A stretch of DNA of 64,000 bases, taken from the NCBI GenBank assembly GCA_963931865.1, contig OZ007505.1, positions 20,994,074 to 21,058,073 on the forward strand. Reading direction: 5' to 3'. Shown in pieces: positions 10,398-23,400 of the stretch. The notes beneath the pieces are model-generated. The model was given only the letters and a program-made list of their open reading frames with translations. It did not search any database and was not told the DNA's origin. The translations under genes and the position numbers were made by a program. Source of the DNA: Axinella damicornis. Taxonomy: Eukaryota > Porifera > Demospongiae > Axinellida > Axinellidae. Each line of letters opens with the position of its first letter. Position 1 is the stretch's first letter.

Positions 10398-13300
10398 ATG
10401 GCGGAAAAGATCCTGTCCCAAGCCTGTCACTCGATCGCCTCTTACATTGCCAAGAATTCTTCTTCCAGCGAAGGAACTACAGTTCAATTCAAGCTGTGCA
10501 AATCACTTCAGTATGGAGAGCTTTACGCCCCCGGAGGAGTTGGTAGTGTGGTGAAAGAGGCGGCAGAAACATCAGTAAGCTCTCTGCGGACAAAGTAGCT
10601 ATAGTGCTACATGATATTACCAGTTCCGTTGCTTATCTTTACTCCAGGGAACAAAGCTGGAAGACGTCCTTAATCCCCAACCATTGGTCTTCTCGGTTCC
10701 ATCTGAAGCAGGTGTACATGTTGCGGTAACAAAAGGTGACTACTTTCAGAAAGTTACCTTCAATCCTCAAGGGCACCTTTGTCTCTCCCTGAATCGTCCT
10801 TTAATGTTTGCAAACTGCATCCAGGAAACCCATACGCAAGGAAATCAATATGGATGCATAGTGAGAGAAACCACCGACAGTGACAGTGTTACCATTGCTG
10901 TGGACGACTTGTTTGTCAACCAGAAAGGAGCTACTAAAAGTGCTTGTCAGGAGACGGCATCATATTCTCAGCTCACTGTTATGGAGGGGAGGCTCATTCT
11001 CTTAATGGGGTTGCTCTCAAACTTACTGAAGGCTGCCGGTCATCAAGTGAAGTGTTTTGGCAGCACCTTTTCCTGCAGCTGGGAGGTTAGCTTTGAATAG
11101 CGTCTGTGTTATATGCAGGGTCATGCTAATATAAGTTGTTACACTCATTAGGTACCTAGTGCTGATGACCCTGGGTTTCCAGTGTGGCATCTGTGTCAGT
11201 CATTCGCCACCAGTACAGCAGCTTCCGTCACTGATCTCACGGACAAGTCCTTCCTCTCCTCGTTGTTAGCTCCACTTCCCAAACGTGGTAGTGGCCATAG
11301 CTTTGCTTCAGAGAGCAGTGGTCAGCATGAACCAAAACCAAGCAGTGAAGGGAGCACTTCTTCATCAAGTGGTAATACCAGCACCACAGTGTACGGTAGA
11401 CCTGAAGAAAGTGATTCTGGTTGTAAGCATGGCTCTCCTGAGGTCACAATGCTCAAAGGTGCATTGGTTGACGCAAAGAAATTTCTCCAATCACACAGTT
11501 TGTCAGGTATAAAATTAAAAACTAAATTGTAAAACCTGTTTATGCCTGACCTTGAGAGCAGGAATGGTTGCATAAGTCCATTGTATAGTACTGCTTTGCA
11601 GTATTCGATAATCCATGAAATCATTTTTGTTCTGCACTCACTAGGAAAGGGTGGTTATGACAGGAACATTGACCAAATCCAAGGTTGGTGCATGCACGAT
11701 AGTTAATTGTTGAATTTGACAAGTCAGACCATTAACCATGTGTATGCAGTGACCGGTGAGGAAGGGAATCTGACTCCTGTTGGCTCTCTGGGATTGGAGA
11801 TATGCCGGCTCGTGTGTGAGGGGAAAGGCGACACGATTGTTCACATTGTACAGCATCAGAAGAGCTTCGCAATCCAGCAGGCCATGGCTCTGTCCGAGAT
11901 TTGGATTAATAGAAAAGCTATTCCATGTTGTCAGGTTGGTACACAATAGCCTTATTCAGCTGCAGTGGAATTCCAGGTTTCTGTTGCTATGGCGGTAGCA
12001 ATCCCTTGTACCCATTGATAGTAGCCATGCAGACTGTACATTTCCCATGCATTCACTCGCATGCAAATCTTTCACTTGAGGTGCATCAATTGAGAAAGCA
12101 AATGCGCCAATGATTAATGGTAGTCTTGTAACTGCATGGTTTGATTGCTCCTTGCAGCACATCTTACTAACCTCTGGTGCTGAGTGCTCAGCTGGTGGAA
12201 GACAAGTAGAGACCTGCACCCTTGCTGAGCTGATGAGGTACATTTAATTCCGTGGCTAGTCTTGGTCCCAGACCCAAACCTCCCCAGCGCTTCTGGAAGC
12301 GATCCGTGAAGCGATCCATGCTGGGGTGGTTTGGGTCTGGGGCCGAGTTCTATTCCGTGGCATGACCTTAATTAATTCACTGTGTATCTGTAAATATTAT
12401 TATGGACCACAATTTCTCATGCATAGAGAAACGGTTAGTAGTCTTGCACTCCTAACTGGCATCCTCTTAGCATCCTGGCAATAAATGCACCATTGCAATG
12501 CGTACTCCCTGCTGTGCACTTGTGACAATACAATGGCAACTGGTTTGAATCTCCAGTTGAAACACCTTTTATTGATCGAGCTTAACATTACCAAGAGCAT
12601 GTGACGACATCATCGTCATTGCCGCAATGATGATGATGTCATCATATACTCTTGACATTGCAGTTCTTCTTACATTTGCATTACAGAGTCAGGCTTCACC
12701 AGATGACAGAAGCCTACCTCATCAAGTACGGAGAACAAGCGAGAGGTCTGTTCTAAATCATTGTGGAGTACCACAGGTGACCTCTTGCTTACGTTTGCCT
12801 GACCCACATAGGTCCTCAGTTGCAGGAGATCTCAATCAGAATGGCAGAAGCAGTTGTAAAATTCGAGATGCTCTCAGTGGACCCCAAGGCCACTGTACGT
12901 GTAACTGTACTCAAGAGCGCATGATCACATCATCGCTTGAAACCATTAATTTTACTCACAGGTTAAGATTGAGCTGCCAGCCTCTGCAAGTGATCCTGGG
13001 ATGAAGATGGAGAGTGATGTTCGGTTCGCAGGTGCATTTGTCCTCTACAACTATGCTCGCCTGGCAACACTATTCGTACACTTTGAAAAAGGATGTAAAA
13101 ACGGTAAGGTATAAACTTTAGCCTTGTCCTGGAAATGAGGCTATAGTACTTAGCTGAAGTATGCTCTCACAGGTGTGTGCATACCTTCCCACTATAATGT
13201 ATCTTACATCCATTTTGTCAGGAGTGTATCCCCCTCTACCTGATGTGACAACGGTTGACTTCTCTCTACTAAGGGAAGAAGTATGTTTCAGTTCAATTCA

Positions 13301-14007
13301 GCTAGCAAGAAGACCATAACTAGCACTCTTATTTCTGAAAGTAGATCAGCCTCAATACATTATTTTAGTGATGTGACTGGTATTGGTGGTGAGAATTGCG
13401 AATTGCGAGTTTTGTTTAAGTACAATACACACGTTATAATATTATTGTACGTTATAATTGTATGCACACAATAATTATCACATACACAATTTGCCTCCAA
13501 AGCCGGCGGAAATGTATATTTACCTTGCAGCACTGAAAGCGTGGCTGTGTTTCTCTCCTACAGGAAGAATGGGAGCTTCTGTTTCATTATGTGCTACAGT
13601 ACCCACTAGTTGTGAGAGAAGCAGCCAGTTTGAAGAAGAATGGCATTGGGGTTCACGTGCAGGTTGGAGTGAAGAAGGTGAAAACCATGAAGCAGCAGAT
13701 ATAACTATTGGATGTGTGTCATGGTGCACTCTTTATCATTGCAGATATGTTTGTTCCTGACAAAACTGAGCCATGCATTTAGCTCCTATTACAGTAGAGT
13801 GAAAGTCCTGATGGTAAGTGCCTCAGACATGTCGACTCATGCATGGTATGATCAGTATTAGTCACTGTTCCTTCCCTCTCTCTCAAGACTGCAGAACCCC
13901 ACCTTGTCCCTCTGATTCATGCAAGACTCCATCTGATGGCCGCTGTAAAGCAGGTTATGTACAATGGACTGGCACTGCTCGCAATTGAACCACTTGAACA
14001 ACTTTGA
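10398..14007 (+). CDS. DALRD3: DALRD3, DALR anticodon-binding-domain protein 3
   Basis: Thirteen exons read in frame: 10398-10574, 10648-11085, 11152-11506, then short exons near 11645, 11750-11935, 12158-12237, 12688-12752, 12812-12893, 12962-13104, 13222-13279, 13564-13661, 13745-13810 and 13889-14007. The start MAEKILSQ has good context and the stop is at 14005-14007. The C-terminal half carries the DALR-type helical domain: GAFVLYNYARLATLF, then DVTTVDFSLLREEEWELLF, then LSHAFSSYYSRVKVL, as in animal DALRD3. In vertebrates the protein partners the methyltransferase METTL2 to make 3-methylcytidine in arginine tRNAs. The last exon uses the acceptor tctctcaag, which keeps phase, and not the nearby gcag. 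The middle region is Ser-rich and diverged. Confidence 0.88.
12253..12352. repeat. Fold-back element, diverged member
   Basis: Left arm ttggtcccagacccaaacc and right arm ggtttgggtctggggccga are inverted, with a second inner pair (cttctggaagcgatccg / gaagcgatccatgctgggg). It lies in a DALRD3 intron and resembles the CCTCGTTCCCAGG family at its ends. Confidence 0.7.
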
Positions 14008-14072
14008 TTAACACTATACACAACTGTACTACTGATTTTCAAGTGATAATGTGCTGGTATCAATCCAGTGTT

Positions 14073-17000
14073 CTAGGCCTTCTTCCTTAACAACCTGGTT
14101 CTACCAAGTCTGACCGGCTCCAGTGCCTTCTGGCGAGTAATATTGTACACCTTCCTGTGCTGTGCACCCATCGAGAAGAACGAGTACGCATACGCAGATG
14201 TGAAGGAGAGTCCTGATATGGGCTTGAGTTCGATAACTGGCAGTAGCTCCTCATCGTCTGAACACTCTTCCTCTGTTGAAACCTCAAGGCCACTATCAGT
14301 GTCTACCTTCTGGCAAGGTGCTTGTGAGGTTGAGCTTGGCAGACAGGAGCTGTCTCCACCAGTGTTTGCTTCCATGATTGGGGGAAGCACAGTTGTCTTG
14401 CCCACCAGGAACTGGAGCTCATTTGCAGGCATGTCCACCTGGTTCTTGTGCACTGGAGCCGATGGCTGTTTCTGATAAGCAGCACTAGTACCCCTTGTAA
14501 ACTTTGTACCCAGTCCAGAGTACAATTCCGCATCACCGAATTTTGCAGAGTTAGGACTGTTTCCAGTCAAAGGTGTGAAGGTGGAATGTTCCGTTCGTCT
14601 AGCAGTACCTGGTCTGCCAGATAGCAACCCAGTTGTCAAGGTCTTTGCAGAAGACGGGATCATTCTGGAGTCACTGCCGGACAGGTCGTCATTGGAATAA
14701 ATAGTCCGGAGACTGTTTCTTCTGTCATATGTGGCACTGCCCTTTTGTAGTCTGAACCCAGCATCAACATCAGTCTTCTCCATCAAATATCCAAGATCTT
14801 TACTGTTGTGATTTAGAGGTGCGCGGGCCTGAGGGTCAGTCGACTTTCTGGTCTTCTTGATAATGTTTCGGCCAATTCTTTTTGGATGGCCATCATCAGT
14901 GGAGGTAGGAGGACCCCGATGCTTCTGCAGCTCTAGTTGTGTGTCCACGTGCACTTTGTCCGCAGCTGCAGCATTCAGAGGTAGAGTGACATGTGTACTC
15001 TCTTCCTCATTCACATCCGAGGAACGGATGTGGGGAGTCTCTTTGTGTGCCATTTGTGACTTCTTTTTTTTCCTGGCCTGCTTCAGTCGTCCCTTAGGCT
15101 GGCTAGCTGCAATGTGCACATCCTCTCTCACTGTTGCGATCTTTGTCCGACCGGTGGAGATCGCCTGTGGTGACTTCCCAGGGGATGCACTGGCATAGTT
15201 TGGGTTCATCTGACTGGCCCTGCGTCCCTGTGCTGGATTCAACAATCGGCCGTGGGTGGCATCCTCCATAGGGAAGTGACTACCCGAGGTATCCACAGAG
15301 TTGGAAACTACTTTTGATCCCTTTGTGACATCAGCACTCTCTCTCCTCATGACATCGTGATACAGAGCAGACTGCCTCCTGGGGTGAAGCTGTGCATGTG
15401 AGTCATGTGTATGCTGACCCTGAGTCCTCTGCTGCACACTTGCCTGACTGAGTTGGGGTAGATGGACAGGGTCACCAACACTTCTCCTCTGCTTTCTTGT
15501 CACAGTAGAATGAGAGCTGGCACCAGCAATGTTTGGTAGATGAACGCCACCACTGTTTGTAGAAGTGTCGACGACGCCACCTGCACCACTTGTCAATTGT
15601 CCATTCTGATGGCTTGTCAAGCTTCCTCCGCTGCCATCTATATCTGGCAAGTATGTTTCATCATGGTGATTTCCATGTTGCATTTTAGATTGGTTCTGCC
15701 ACTTGCCTGTATTAGCACTAGTACTCGTACTCTGATCCTTGACTCCTGAAACTTGGGGGGTGTGTCTCTTCCACTTGCCTGTATTAGCACTAGTACTCGT
15801 ACTCTCATCCTCGACTCCTGAAACTTGGGGGGTGTGTCTCTTCCACTTGCCTGTATCAGCACTAGTACTCGTACTCTGATCCTCGACTCCTGAAACTTGG
15901 GGGGTGTATCTCTTCCACTTGCCTGTATCAGCACTAGTACCCGCACTCTGATCCTCGACTCCTAAAACTTGGGGGGTGTGTCTCTTCCACTTGCCTGTAT
16001 TAGCACTCACACTCATACTCTGATCCTCGACTCCTGAAACTTGGGGGGTGTGTCTCTTTGAGGAACACTTGCTCTTGTTTTGTCTTGACAATTTGGGTTT
16101 TGTTTCCCTCCTAGAACGATGGCGATGGCTGCAAGTAGAGTCTCGTTCACTCTCATTGCTGAAAGTACTGTCTTCCTCATCGCTACTGCTTGTGGCTTCC
16201 TCCTGGGAGTATCCCTTTAATCGATCTCTTCTCTGATTTTGAATTATTGTTGTGTTGTGTTTCTTGTCACGGTGGTACCGGTCGTGATCAGTTGGGCTCA
16301 TTTGGGACGTGTCACTGGAGTCCAGGCTTGCTGAGCTGAAGGAGCTGGTACTGTAAGCATGACAGGACTCCCCACCAGAAGCCAGTTCACAGTCCCTGCC
16401 ACCATTTCTCTTTTGTCTATGTTTCCGACCTGCCTTCTTCAGTATGTACTTCTGGAAGAGCTTTGGGAGTAACTCCTCTTCTGATGAGTTTGACGAACGA
16501 CCACTGCAATCGCTCTCAGATTCATCCTCTCCATCACTCTCCTCGGTCCCTCCTTCTCTCTGGTTATCACCTTTCATCGGTCTCTTGCCTTCTTTCCTCT
16601 TCTTCCTGGCTCTTCTTCTCTGCTTCCTCTTGTGCCTCACCCTTGCCTTTCTTTTCAGCAGCTTCCTTATGCTCTCCAGATCCTCCACTTTGATTCTCAC
16701 GGGTTTTCCATCCTCTCCAATGATCCCATCAACAACCATCATCTCAGACAAGGCTTGATCTGTGAACGTGATGCACATTGCAGGCCCTTCTGTGATGTCT
16801 TCGGGTTCGCAACAGTCTTTGGGTAGGTCCCCTTTCTTCAACCAGTTATTCATGCATCGTTGGCAGTGGAATGTGGGGATGCCTAAGGAGCCAGGCTTCC
16901 AGTCAACAATGTTCATGCGAGGAAGCTGAGAAAAAAGAAACATGTATTTTACCAGATGCATGGATTAGTGCAAGATATGTACACACAAATACGATCTACA

Positions 17001-17983
17001 TGTCTTGCTACTAAGCCATTTTTTCTCTATAATATTATGTGAGATGACCGAACATTTGTTTCTATAGCTCTTACTTCCGCTCCAACCATGCCCTTGCACA
17101 GCAGTAGACAGGCAAGCTGCACAGGTGCACGGTGGCGGTGAGGTAAGCTCCACGACAAGGCAGTCCACTCCGTGGTTCCATCTGTGGGAACATCACTGCC
17201 TACATCCTTCACCCTAAGCACCTGCAATAAAATAAGTATAGTGTGTGTATGCATTCATGTGTGCATGTGCATGCGTGTGAGTGTGTACGTGTGAAGTGAG
17301 AGGGTTTACTCTATAGATCTGGGCGATCTTCCACTTACAGTCAGATCTTCCCTGATCCTACTTGTCCCCTGCCCCACGAGTGTCAAGTGGCTCAAGTGGG
17401 TATTCAGCTTCACATGGTGCCTCTGGCTCTCCCAGAGAGTCTGCAGCTGCCTCAGTTCCTTGTGTGCTGCAACCTGGCAATGGTATCCCCAGTTGAAGTG
17501 CAAGCACTAACTTAATAAATTAATGGCTGCAAGTTGAGTTGACGGACCTTAGGCCTGTGAAGGCTTCAAGTACACAGCGGCACTGGGTCAATCAACTCAA
17601 CTTGATCCCGGATGTCATTGTACTACAGACTGTAGATGCAACAGAAGAGAGCTGATCCCCTGGACTGATTTCCGTACCTTCTGTGCTCTCTGCTGTTCCC
17701 CCTCCTCCGTTTGGGCGGTCAGCTCTTGCTCCCTCACACCGGTACAAGTGAGGTTGATGGTGCTGGGAGAAGACATCTCCGACGGTTGCTCGTGCCCCCA
17801 CTGAACAGGCCTGAGGGGCTGAGGATATACTTATTGTAAGCGCCCACCCCGAGCGGACGAGCCCCACCCCCGCAGTTTAATGAAACTTACCCGGTTGCTG
17901 TGGCGCTTATGGGGATGGCTTCGTCCGTCTCCATCGGTCTCTTCTGCACCAAATTCCGCGAGTCTTGGGAGTACCGACTTCAT
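14073..17983 (-). CDS. Unidentified Lys/Arg/Ser-rich protein with 24-residue repeats
   Basis: Five exons on the minus strand, all joining in phase 0: 17983-17891 (ATG), 17818-17678, 17473-17339, 17221-17075 and a long final exon 16925-14073 (stop 14073-14075), giving roughly 1,100 residues. The last exon begins with a Cys-bearing region (FHCQRCMNNW, then KDCCEPEDI) that could bind metal. A KIKVEDLES-like helix and a very basic stretch (KRKQRRRARKKRKEGKR) follow, suggesting nuclear or nucleic-acid association. The remainder is low-complexity and includes six tandem 24-residue repeats. The N-terminal 180 residues, ending in VQLACLLLCKGMVGAE, look folded. I do not recognise the family. The stop is 66 bp from the DALRD3 stop, tail to tail. 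The start lies 131 bp downstream of the EEF1AKMT2 stop, same strand. Confidence 0.7.
15690..16062 (-). repeat. 72-bp coding minisatellite
   Basis: Five to six tandem copies of a 72-bp unit inside the long exon. Each encodes a variant of KRHTPQVSGVEDQSTSTS plus A(D/N)TGKW. The length is a multiple of three and substitutions are few and mostly conservative, so the array stays in frame and looks recently amplified or homogenised. Confidence 0.92.
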
Positions 17984-18113
17984 TATACCTCTACCATAAG
18001 AGTTGTTGCTAGTGGCGATATCCGATATCCGATATCCAGGCCAGGCGAGACGCTTTGATACGTACGGCGCGCGCGCGTGTCCGCCAACGCGTGCATAATG
18101 ATAATTCAACAGT

Positions 18114-20176
18114 CTAAGCGGCAAATTTCTTCTGTAATACAACTGTTGAGACTGTCTGTCCTGTCCTTCCTCCGAACTGAAACTTTGGTGCTGGTATTGA
18201 TGCCGTGACTGCAAATTCTGCAAAGCAAAAAAAACAACAACACTTAGACAGTCATTAAAGAATACACAAGGACATGACAGCTACATGTAGGCCTACACCA
18301 AGCACACATGATGACATCGTCATTGTGGTGATGTCATCATGCACTAGCTCTTGCTACACACACCTCCAGCTCAAATCACTGACTAGTTATACTGCAATAG
18401 AGAAGGTGGGAACAGCCATTATGCGCTCCTGGTACAGCAAATATCAACATGTGTACATAAAACATATTTTAGCTGCACAACACTCAATGGCCTGAACATG
18501 AAAGGGTTGTGATCAAATTCGCATTACCTGCGCATGCAAGTATAATGTTTCATGCAGCCAAAGGTCTCCATGACTAATTTGAATTATTTCCTGTGCAGCT
18601 AGTCCATGATTATAATGTAGGAATTGACACAAGCTAAAGGTCCTCAAACTGAAATGACCTGTATTGTAATGTGACCCTCTACATGTACTACATGGGACAC
18701 TATTCCAAGGACCTATAACTGTACTAGGAAGCAAAATATCAGCTGTTTCTCTACATCTGTTCCAAATTTACATTGAGGTTCTAGGCAGACAAGTTCCTAA
18801 TGTCCAGTATAAGCAGGAATCCCCAAGTAAATGTCCCTACTGTTTCATTGGCCACCCCAGCCATTTTCAATTCACGGTCTTGAATTCACAGACAAAACTA
18901 AACCCTAAAACTATTGCTGCATGACCTTTGTCCATGCATACTAGACATGCTACCTGGTTCAAACTGTTTTTTCAGTTCCTCTTCAGTCCAATTACAGGAA
19001 GCAATGACGAGTAGTCCGCCCGACTTCAGTAGAGTGGCAGCGGAATGAACATACTCCGCCTTTCGTTCTTCAGGGTCGCTAGGGCTCAAGCTGATTGCGT
19101 CATAAGTACCCTTGTCCAAGCATATGTCAAACACTCTTCCATTCAACAGTGAAGAATCAATGCTCAAAATATCTGCAACCTAGAGAATGAAATTTCAAAT
19201 TCCAATCTGAATGTCCTAACTAGCCAAATGATAGTAACTATGAATGTTGATGCATTTAGGAGCATACTTTGCTGAGTATTTTTGGGGCTCTATTTATCAT
19301 TGTGAACGATGGAATAAACCCACATACAACAAATTAGGTACTACACATTGAGTGTTACAGCCTGATGTAGGCTCAGGACTCAGATATCAGTAGTTATTAC
19401 ACATTGACCACTTACTAGGAATTTCACAGGAAGTTCTTCCTTTTCTGCAAGTTGTCTTGCTAGGTCTATTGCTCCTTCGCTGTAATCCACACCCGTCAAA
19501 TCTTCAAAACCTCTCTCACCCTGCAAAACAGAACCAGAAATGCACTAGACCATAATTTTGTGGATCTTCTAGCTACCAGCTACACTGTACCAGTGCGAGC
19601 AGGAGAGCGCCATTTCCGCAGCCAATGTCCAGTATCTTTGATTGCTTGCAGACGTGCGGCCATTTCTCCAGCCAGTTCACCATTCTAGTCTGACTTTGGT
19701 AGCCAAACCTGCGCATGCAGTGAGAAATGTTGAATGCGACTAAGGCATGTGTTAATGTATGTTGCTACTATTAAAGAGGGAGCCATGCCAGATGTAAAAT
19801 ATGTTGAATGACACCAAAACCCGTTAGTGTAGTCTCGATCTCGCGAGCCTCTCGCCACACCCACTGCGGGGGTGTGGCGAGAGGCTAGCTTGCGAGACTA
19901 CCATTAGTGAGCTATGAAGCATTGCTGCAAGTCAAGTTCAATGCCAGTCTGAAAGACTGAACAAGCTATCCTAGTTGCTGATGCTGTCGTCTCCATACTT
20001 ACCATACTTCACCGATGTCCCCACTGCTTTGAAAGTTGACCAGTTCCCTTGCGTATGCTTCATCCCAGCTGCTTGCACACAACAACAAAAATAAACTTGG
20101 TTTTTAAGAGGTAGGTGGAGAGATTTAGCATGAAAACTCACTATTCTTTTGTTCCCAATGGAGAAGGCTCGGCCAT
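18114..20176 (-). CDS. EEF1AKMT2: EEF1A lysine methyltransferase 2 (METTL10)
   Basis: Six minus-strand exons joining in frame: 20176-20142 (ATG), 20068-20003, 19708-19591, 19520-19416, 19179-18954 and 18217-18114 (stop 18114-18116). The order matches the family: PLGTKEYWDEAYARELVNF at the N-terminus; motif I LDIGCGNGALLLAL for S-adenosylmethionine binding; the acidic strand GVDYSEGAI; FDICLDKGTYDAISL; SCNWTEEEL; and the C-terminal PKFQFGGRTG. This is a class I (seven-beta-strand) methyltransferase. The vertebrate and yeast enzymes methylate a lysine of elongation factor 1A in the cytosol. Length (about 215 residues) is typical. The last intron (18218-18953) is unusually long for this gene and contains no recognisable feature. 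Confidence 0.92.
19829..19905. repeat. Fold-back element in EEF1AKMT2 intron
   Basis: Left arm gcctctcgccacaccc and right arm ggtgtggcgagaggc are perfect inverted copies separated by about 8 bp, with weaker outer pairing (tagtctcg / cgagacta). The outer ends follow the same TAG...CTA pattern as the CCTCGTTCCCAGG elements, but the arms differ. Confidence 0.8.
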
Positions 20177-20475
20177 CCTTATTTTGTGGGTGTGGTTGTT
20201 ATGGGCGTGGCTAACTTTTAGTCAGCGCTCCGTATACTTCCGTTCATCTTTGCACATGGCTTCATCCACGTGGAATAGGAAAAGTGTTAGAAAGGCTGAG
20301 GAGCGGATCTGAAAGCGTGTGATGGCTTTTTAGACGGCCTCAAATCATAGGTGAGTGTTATCTTCTATGTCTAGGACCCCGGGAGTAGATCAGTTACAAA
20401 TATGTGGCGTGGTCGAGCTCTAAGCTAAAGCCAGCTGCAGTTCGCTGTGATTTGTTGCAGTGACGTTCACTGAAG
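20177..20475. promoter_or_regulatory. Bidirectional promoter EEF1AKMT2 / UTP20
   Basis: 299 bp between the divergent start codons. No TATA box is evident. The sequence has a GC-box-like gggcgtgg and ATGGCTT motifs at the EEF1AKMT2 side. Shared initiation is inferred from spacing alone. Confidence 0.5.
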
Positions 20476-23400
20476 ATGGAGAAAAAAGCAAGGAAGAAAA
20501 GGGTGAAGTCAAATGAAGTGGATTTCAAGAAATTGTTCCGAGTGAGTAAGAGTTTTGCCTGTTTAACATGAACTTAATGTCTGACCTGATCGATGGTTGG
20601 CGTACATGTGCTGTGCATGTGCACGCACCAACCACTCCACACTGGGTGGAGCTACACAACTACAAACTGCACTGTCAAAGTACAGGGTATAGTTCCAGCT
20701 TGCATCAATGAGCCCCGCCCACTCCTGAATGTAGAACAGTCTGGTAATGCCGTAGGCACATGATGTTGCAATGGGTGTGGTGTCTTGGTGTACAGCAGCT
20801 GTCCCATGACAGGTACATGTGACCTATTAGCAATGACACAATATTTGTGTTCATCATCTAGTTTCAGTCTTTCTCTGAGAGGATTGCCAGCATCAAGATA
20901 GATGTGGCGCATCGTGTCCAGCACACAGCAGAACTCCCTGAGGTATAGTACAGCTCATGTGACTTCAATACCCTGGACTGCCAATATTTAGGATCTAACT
21001 GCACCCTTCTAATTTGTTCCATGACCCAATTGTCATCCTCACTATAGGACCATGAGACATTCTTTGGTGAGAGTCTGCATAGGTGGACAGAACTGAACTG
21101 TACTCTGGACTTTGGTAAGTGGTGCGGCAGATAAGGAAGGCCAGTTCGATTATCTTCTTGCTAATAGCTTCTCACTAACTGCTCAGTATTCCCTACAACT
21201 TCTTGCTTGTATGTTGGTATGTTGTTTCCAGTTGCTTTTCAGCGAGAAGTTCGAAATCTGGCAGGCAATTTGGTACAGCTGATACACCATAAGGTATGAT
21301 AACAGTAATCTCTAGTAATCTCCAGTAATCTCCTAGAATAGGTCTAGTGGGATCAGCCTGCTAACTATGGGTATAGTACTCATAATCACAGCCTTTTGTT
21401 CCCATGACGCCACCCAATGATTGCAGTATGGAATAGCGAGAACCTGGCACATACTCTCACGTGTGACATAGGGTTGGATAGGATGGTACTCATGGTAGAG
21501 ATTATGTATGGGCCCAGAGCTCAACTTACGAGGTAAATTGTCCGTGTTTTCTTTTTGTTGCTTATTGATGACATCATGCTCACATGAGATGTACCAGGCT
21601 CCCTGCTCTTAACATACTGCAAGCAACAAGGATCGAACTGGGGGGGAGTGGCCCTCGGAAATAGGCTAAAGTTCATGTTTGCTACCGTGTACAGTGTCAT
21701 GATTCTCTCTTCTGGTGTTCCCAGGATCAGATCGTAGCAAGTCTGAAGAAGTGCCTCCTCGTGGAAAACAGCCTGGCCTATGAACCACTGCTGGAGTAAG
21801 GAAACTTTACCCACTGTTTCGCCTACTCTCATCGTATTCTTGTGACGTTGGTACCTAGACATTGAAGAGTATCTCATTGTGTAGGGAGGGAGCAATTGTG
21901 CTTTCATTAAAAATAAATGTTGGGCAGTATTCAATTAAGAATTCAGATTTGGTTGGCCAGTTGTCTAGCAAAGAGAAGTTTGATCGGTCCTATTATGACT
22001 TTGGGTGGCCATGTATCATAGAAAAACAGCCAATGACCAGCTGCTATTTTGAACTCTGGAATAGGACCATGCAAGACGTGTTTCATCTGTATAGTTGCAA
22101 CAGTACATGATTGTTACACTCCTGGTAGGGGAAAAATTGCGCCGCGTAAATAATGTATTAATTAATGTAAATAAATAATTAATGTTTGACTACTTAGGAA
22201 TGGCCTGCAAAGATTCGGACTACACCGTCGTGATCGCTATCATGCACTGTCCTCACCAAACAATTTTGGTGCTGAAACTCACCTTGGTGGTGGAGATATG
22301 AGCGCTTTTGTCTCGCCGTGGCCGCCATTGCTCGAGCGCTCCATTGACTTCCGGTGGTAGTACCGTTCTTAGGAAAGGCACACGAAGATTCTGACCACAC
22401 GGCCGTCATCGCTGTCGTTCACTGACGCTTACATGCCGAAACTCACCGTGCTGGCTAAGCTGTAATAATGTCTTGTCTTCCTTTTGGTCACCATTGCTCG
22501 CGATCGACTGAGCGTGGTTGCCACGTGGCCTGTGCGTTAATTGGAACGAATTGCAATACTTAGCTTCGCTACGGCGAGTCGCAACTGGGGTTGCAACGCG
22601 GCTACCAGGAGTGTGGTTGCCCCTCGAAGCCAAATCAGCTTTAATTAATACGTCCATGTAGCCTCATTCTCAGACCACCTGGGAACGAGGCTAGCCTGTA
22701 TCCAAACTGTTGTGAACACACTACCCTTTGTTTTGTTCAGCTTACTGGTGCAGCTGGCCAGAGACCTTCAGTCCGAATTTTACCCTCACTTCAAAGAGTT
22801 CTTTCCAATTCTTGTCTCCATTTGTAATACACAAGATGCTGACCTCATTCAGGTATGGTATAAGGGTGGATGTGTGTGTGTGTGTGTTGTGTGGTGGATG
22901 TGTGTGTGTGTGTGTGTGTGTGTGTCTGTGTGTGTTGTGTGCATGTACATTCCAGTATGCTTCGTGTAATGTGCTCTTGATTGAAGAAATGATGCTCTCT
23001 GTCTTGCCGGTAGAATGTGTTTACCACTCTCGCGTACCTCTTCAAGTTTCTATGGCGACACATGCTCAAAGATATTACTAATGTCTACAGGTATGTAAGT
23101 TTAGGAGTGCATAGTCAGCACTCGACAATGAATTAGAGGGTTCTCCTTACCTGCACCCACATTTTAATTTTTGCATGTTTCAGTCTCTATTCCGAGCTAC
23201 TGTCACAGTCTCAGAAGCCCCACGTCCGACTCTTTGCAGTTGAGAGCTTTGGCTTCCTCTTGCGCAGGGTGAGTGAAGTGGTCATGTGATCTGTGATCTC
23301 TTGGATTGGATGGTCATGTGACTAGCATACAATGTTATGTGATGTAATATCCAGGTTCGAAACCATGATGTGCTCTTCACCGCGATACTGAGCAGTCTAG

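Noticed and set aside
10398..20475. An operon-like translation gene cluster
   Set aside because: Genes lie on both strands with separate promoters; proximity alone does not show co-regulation.
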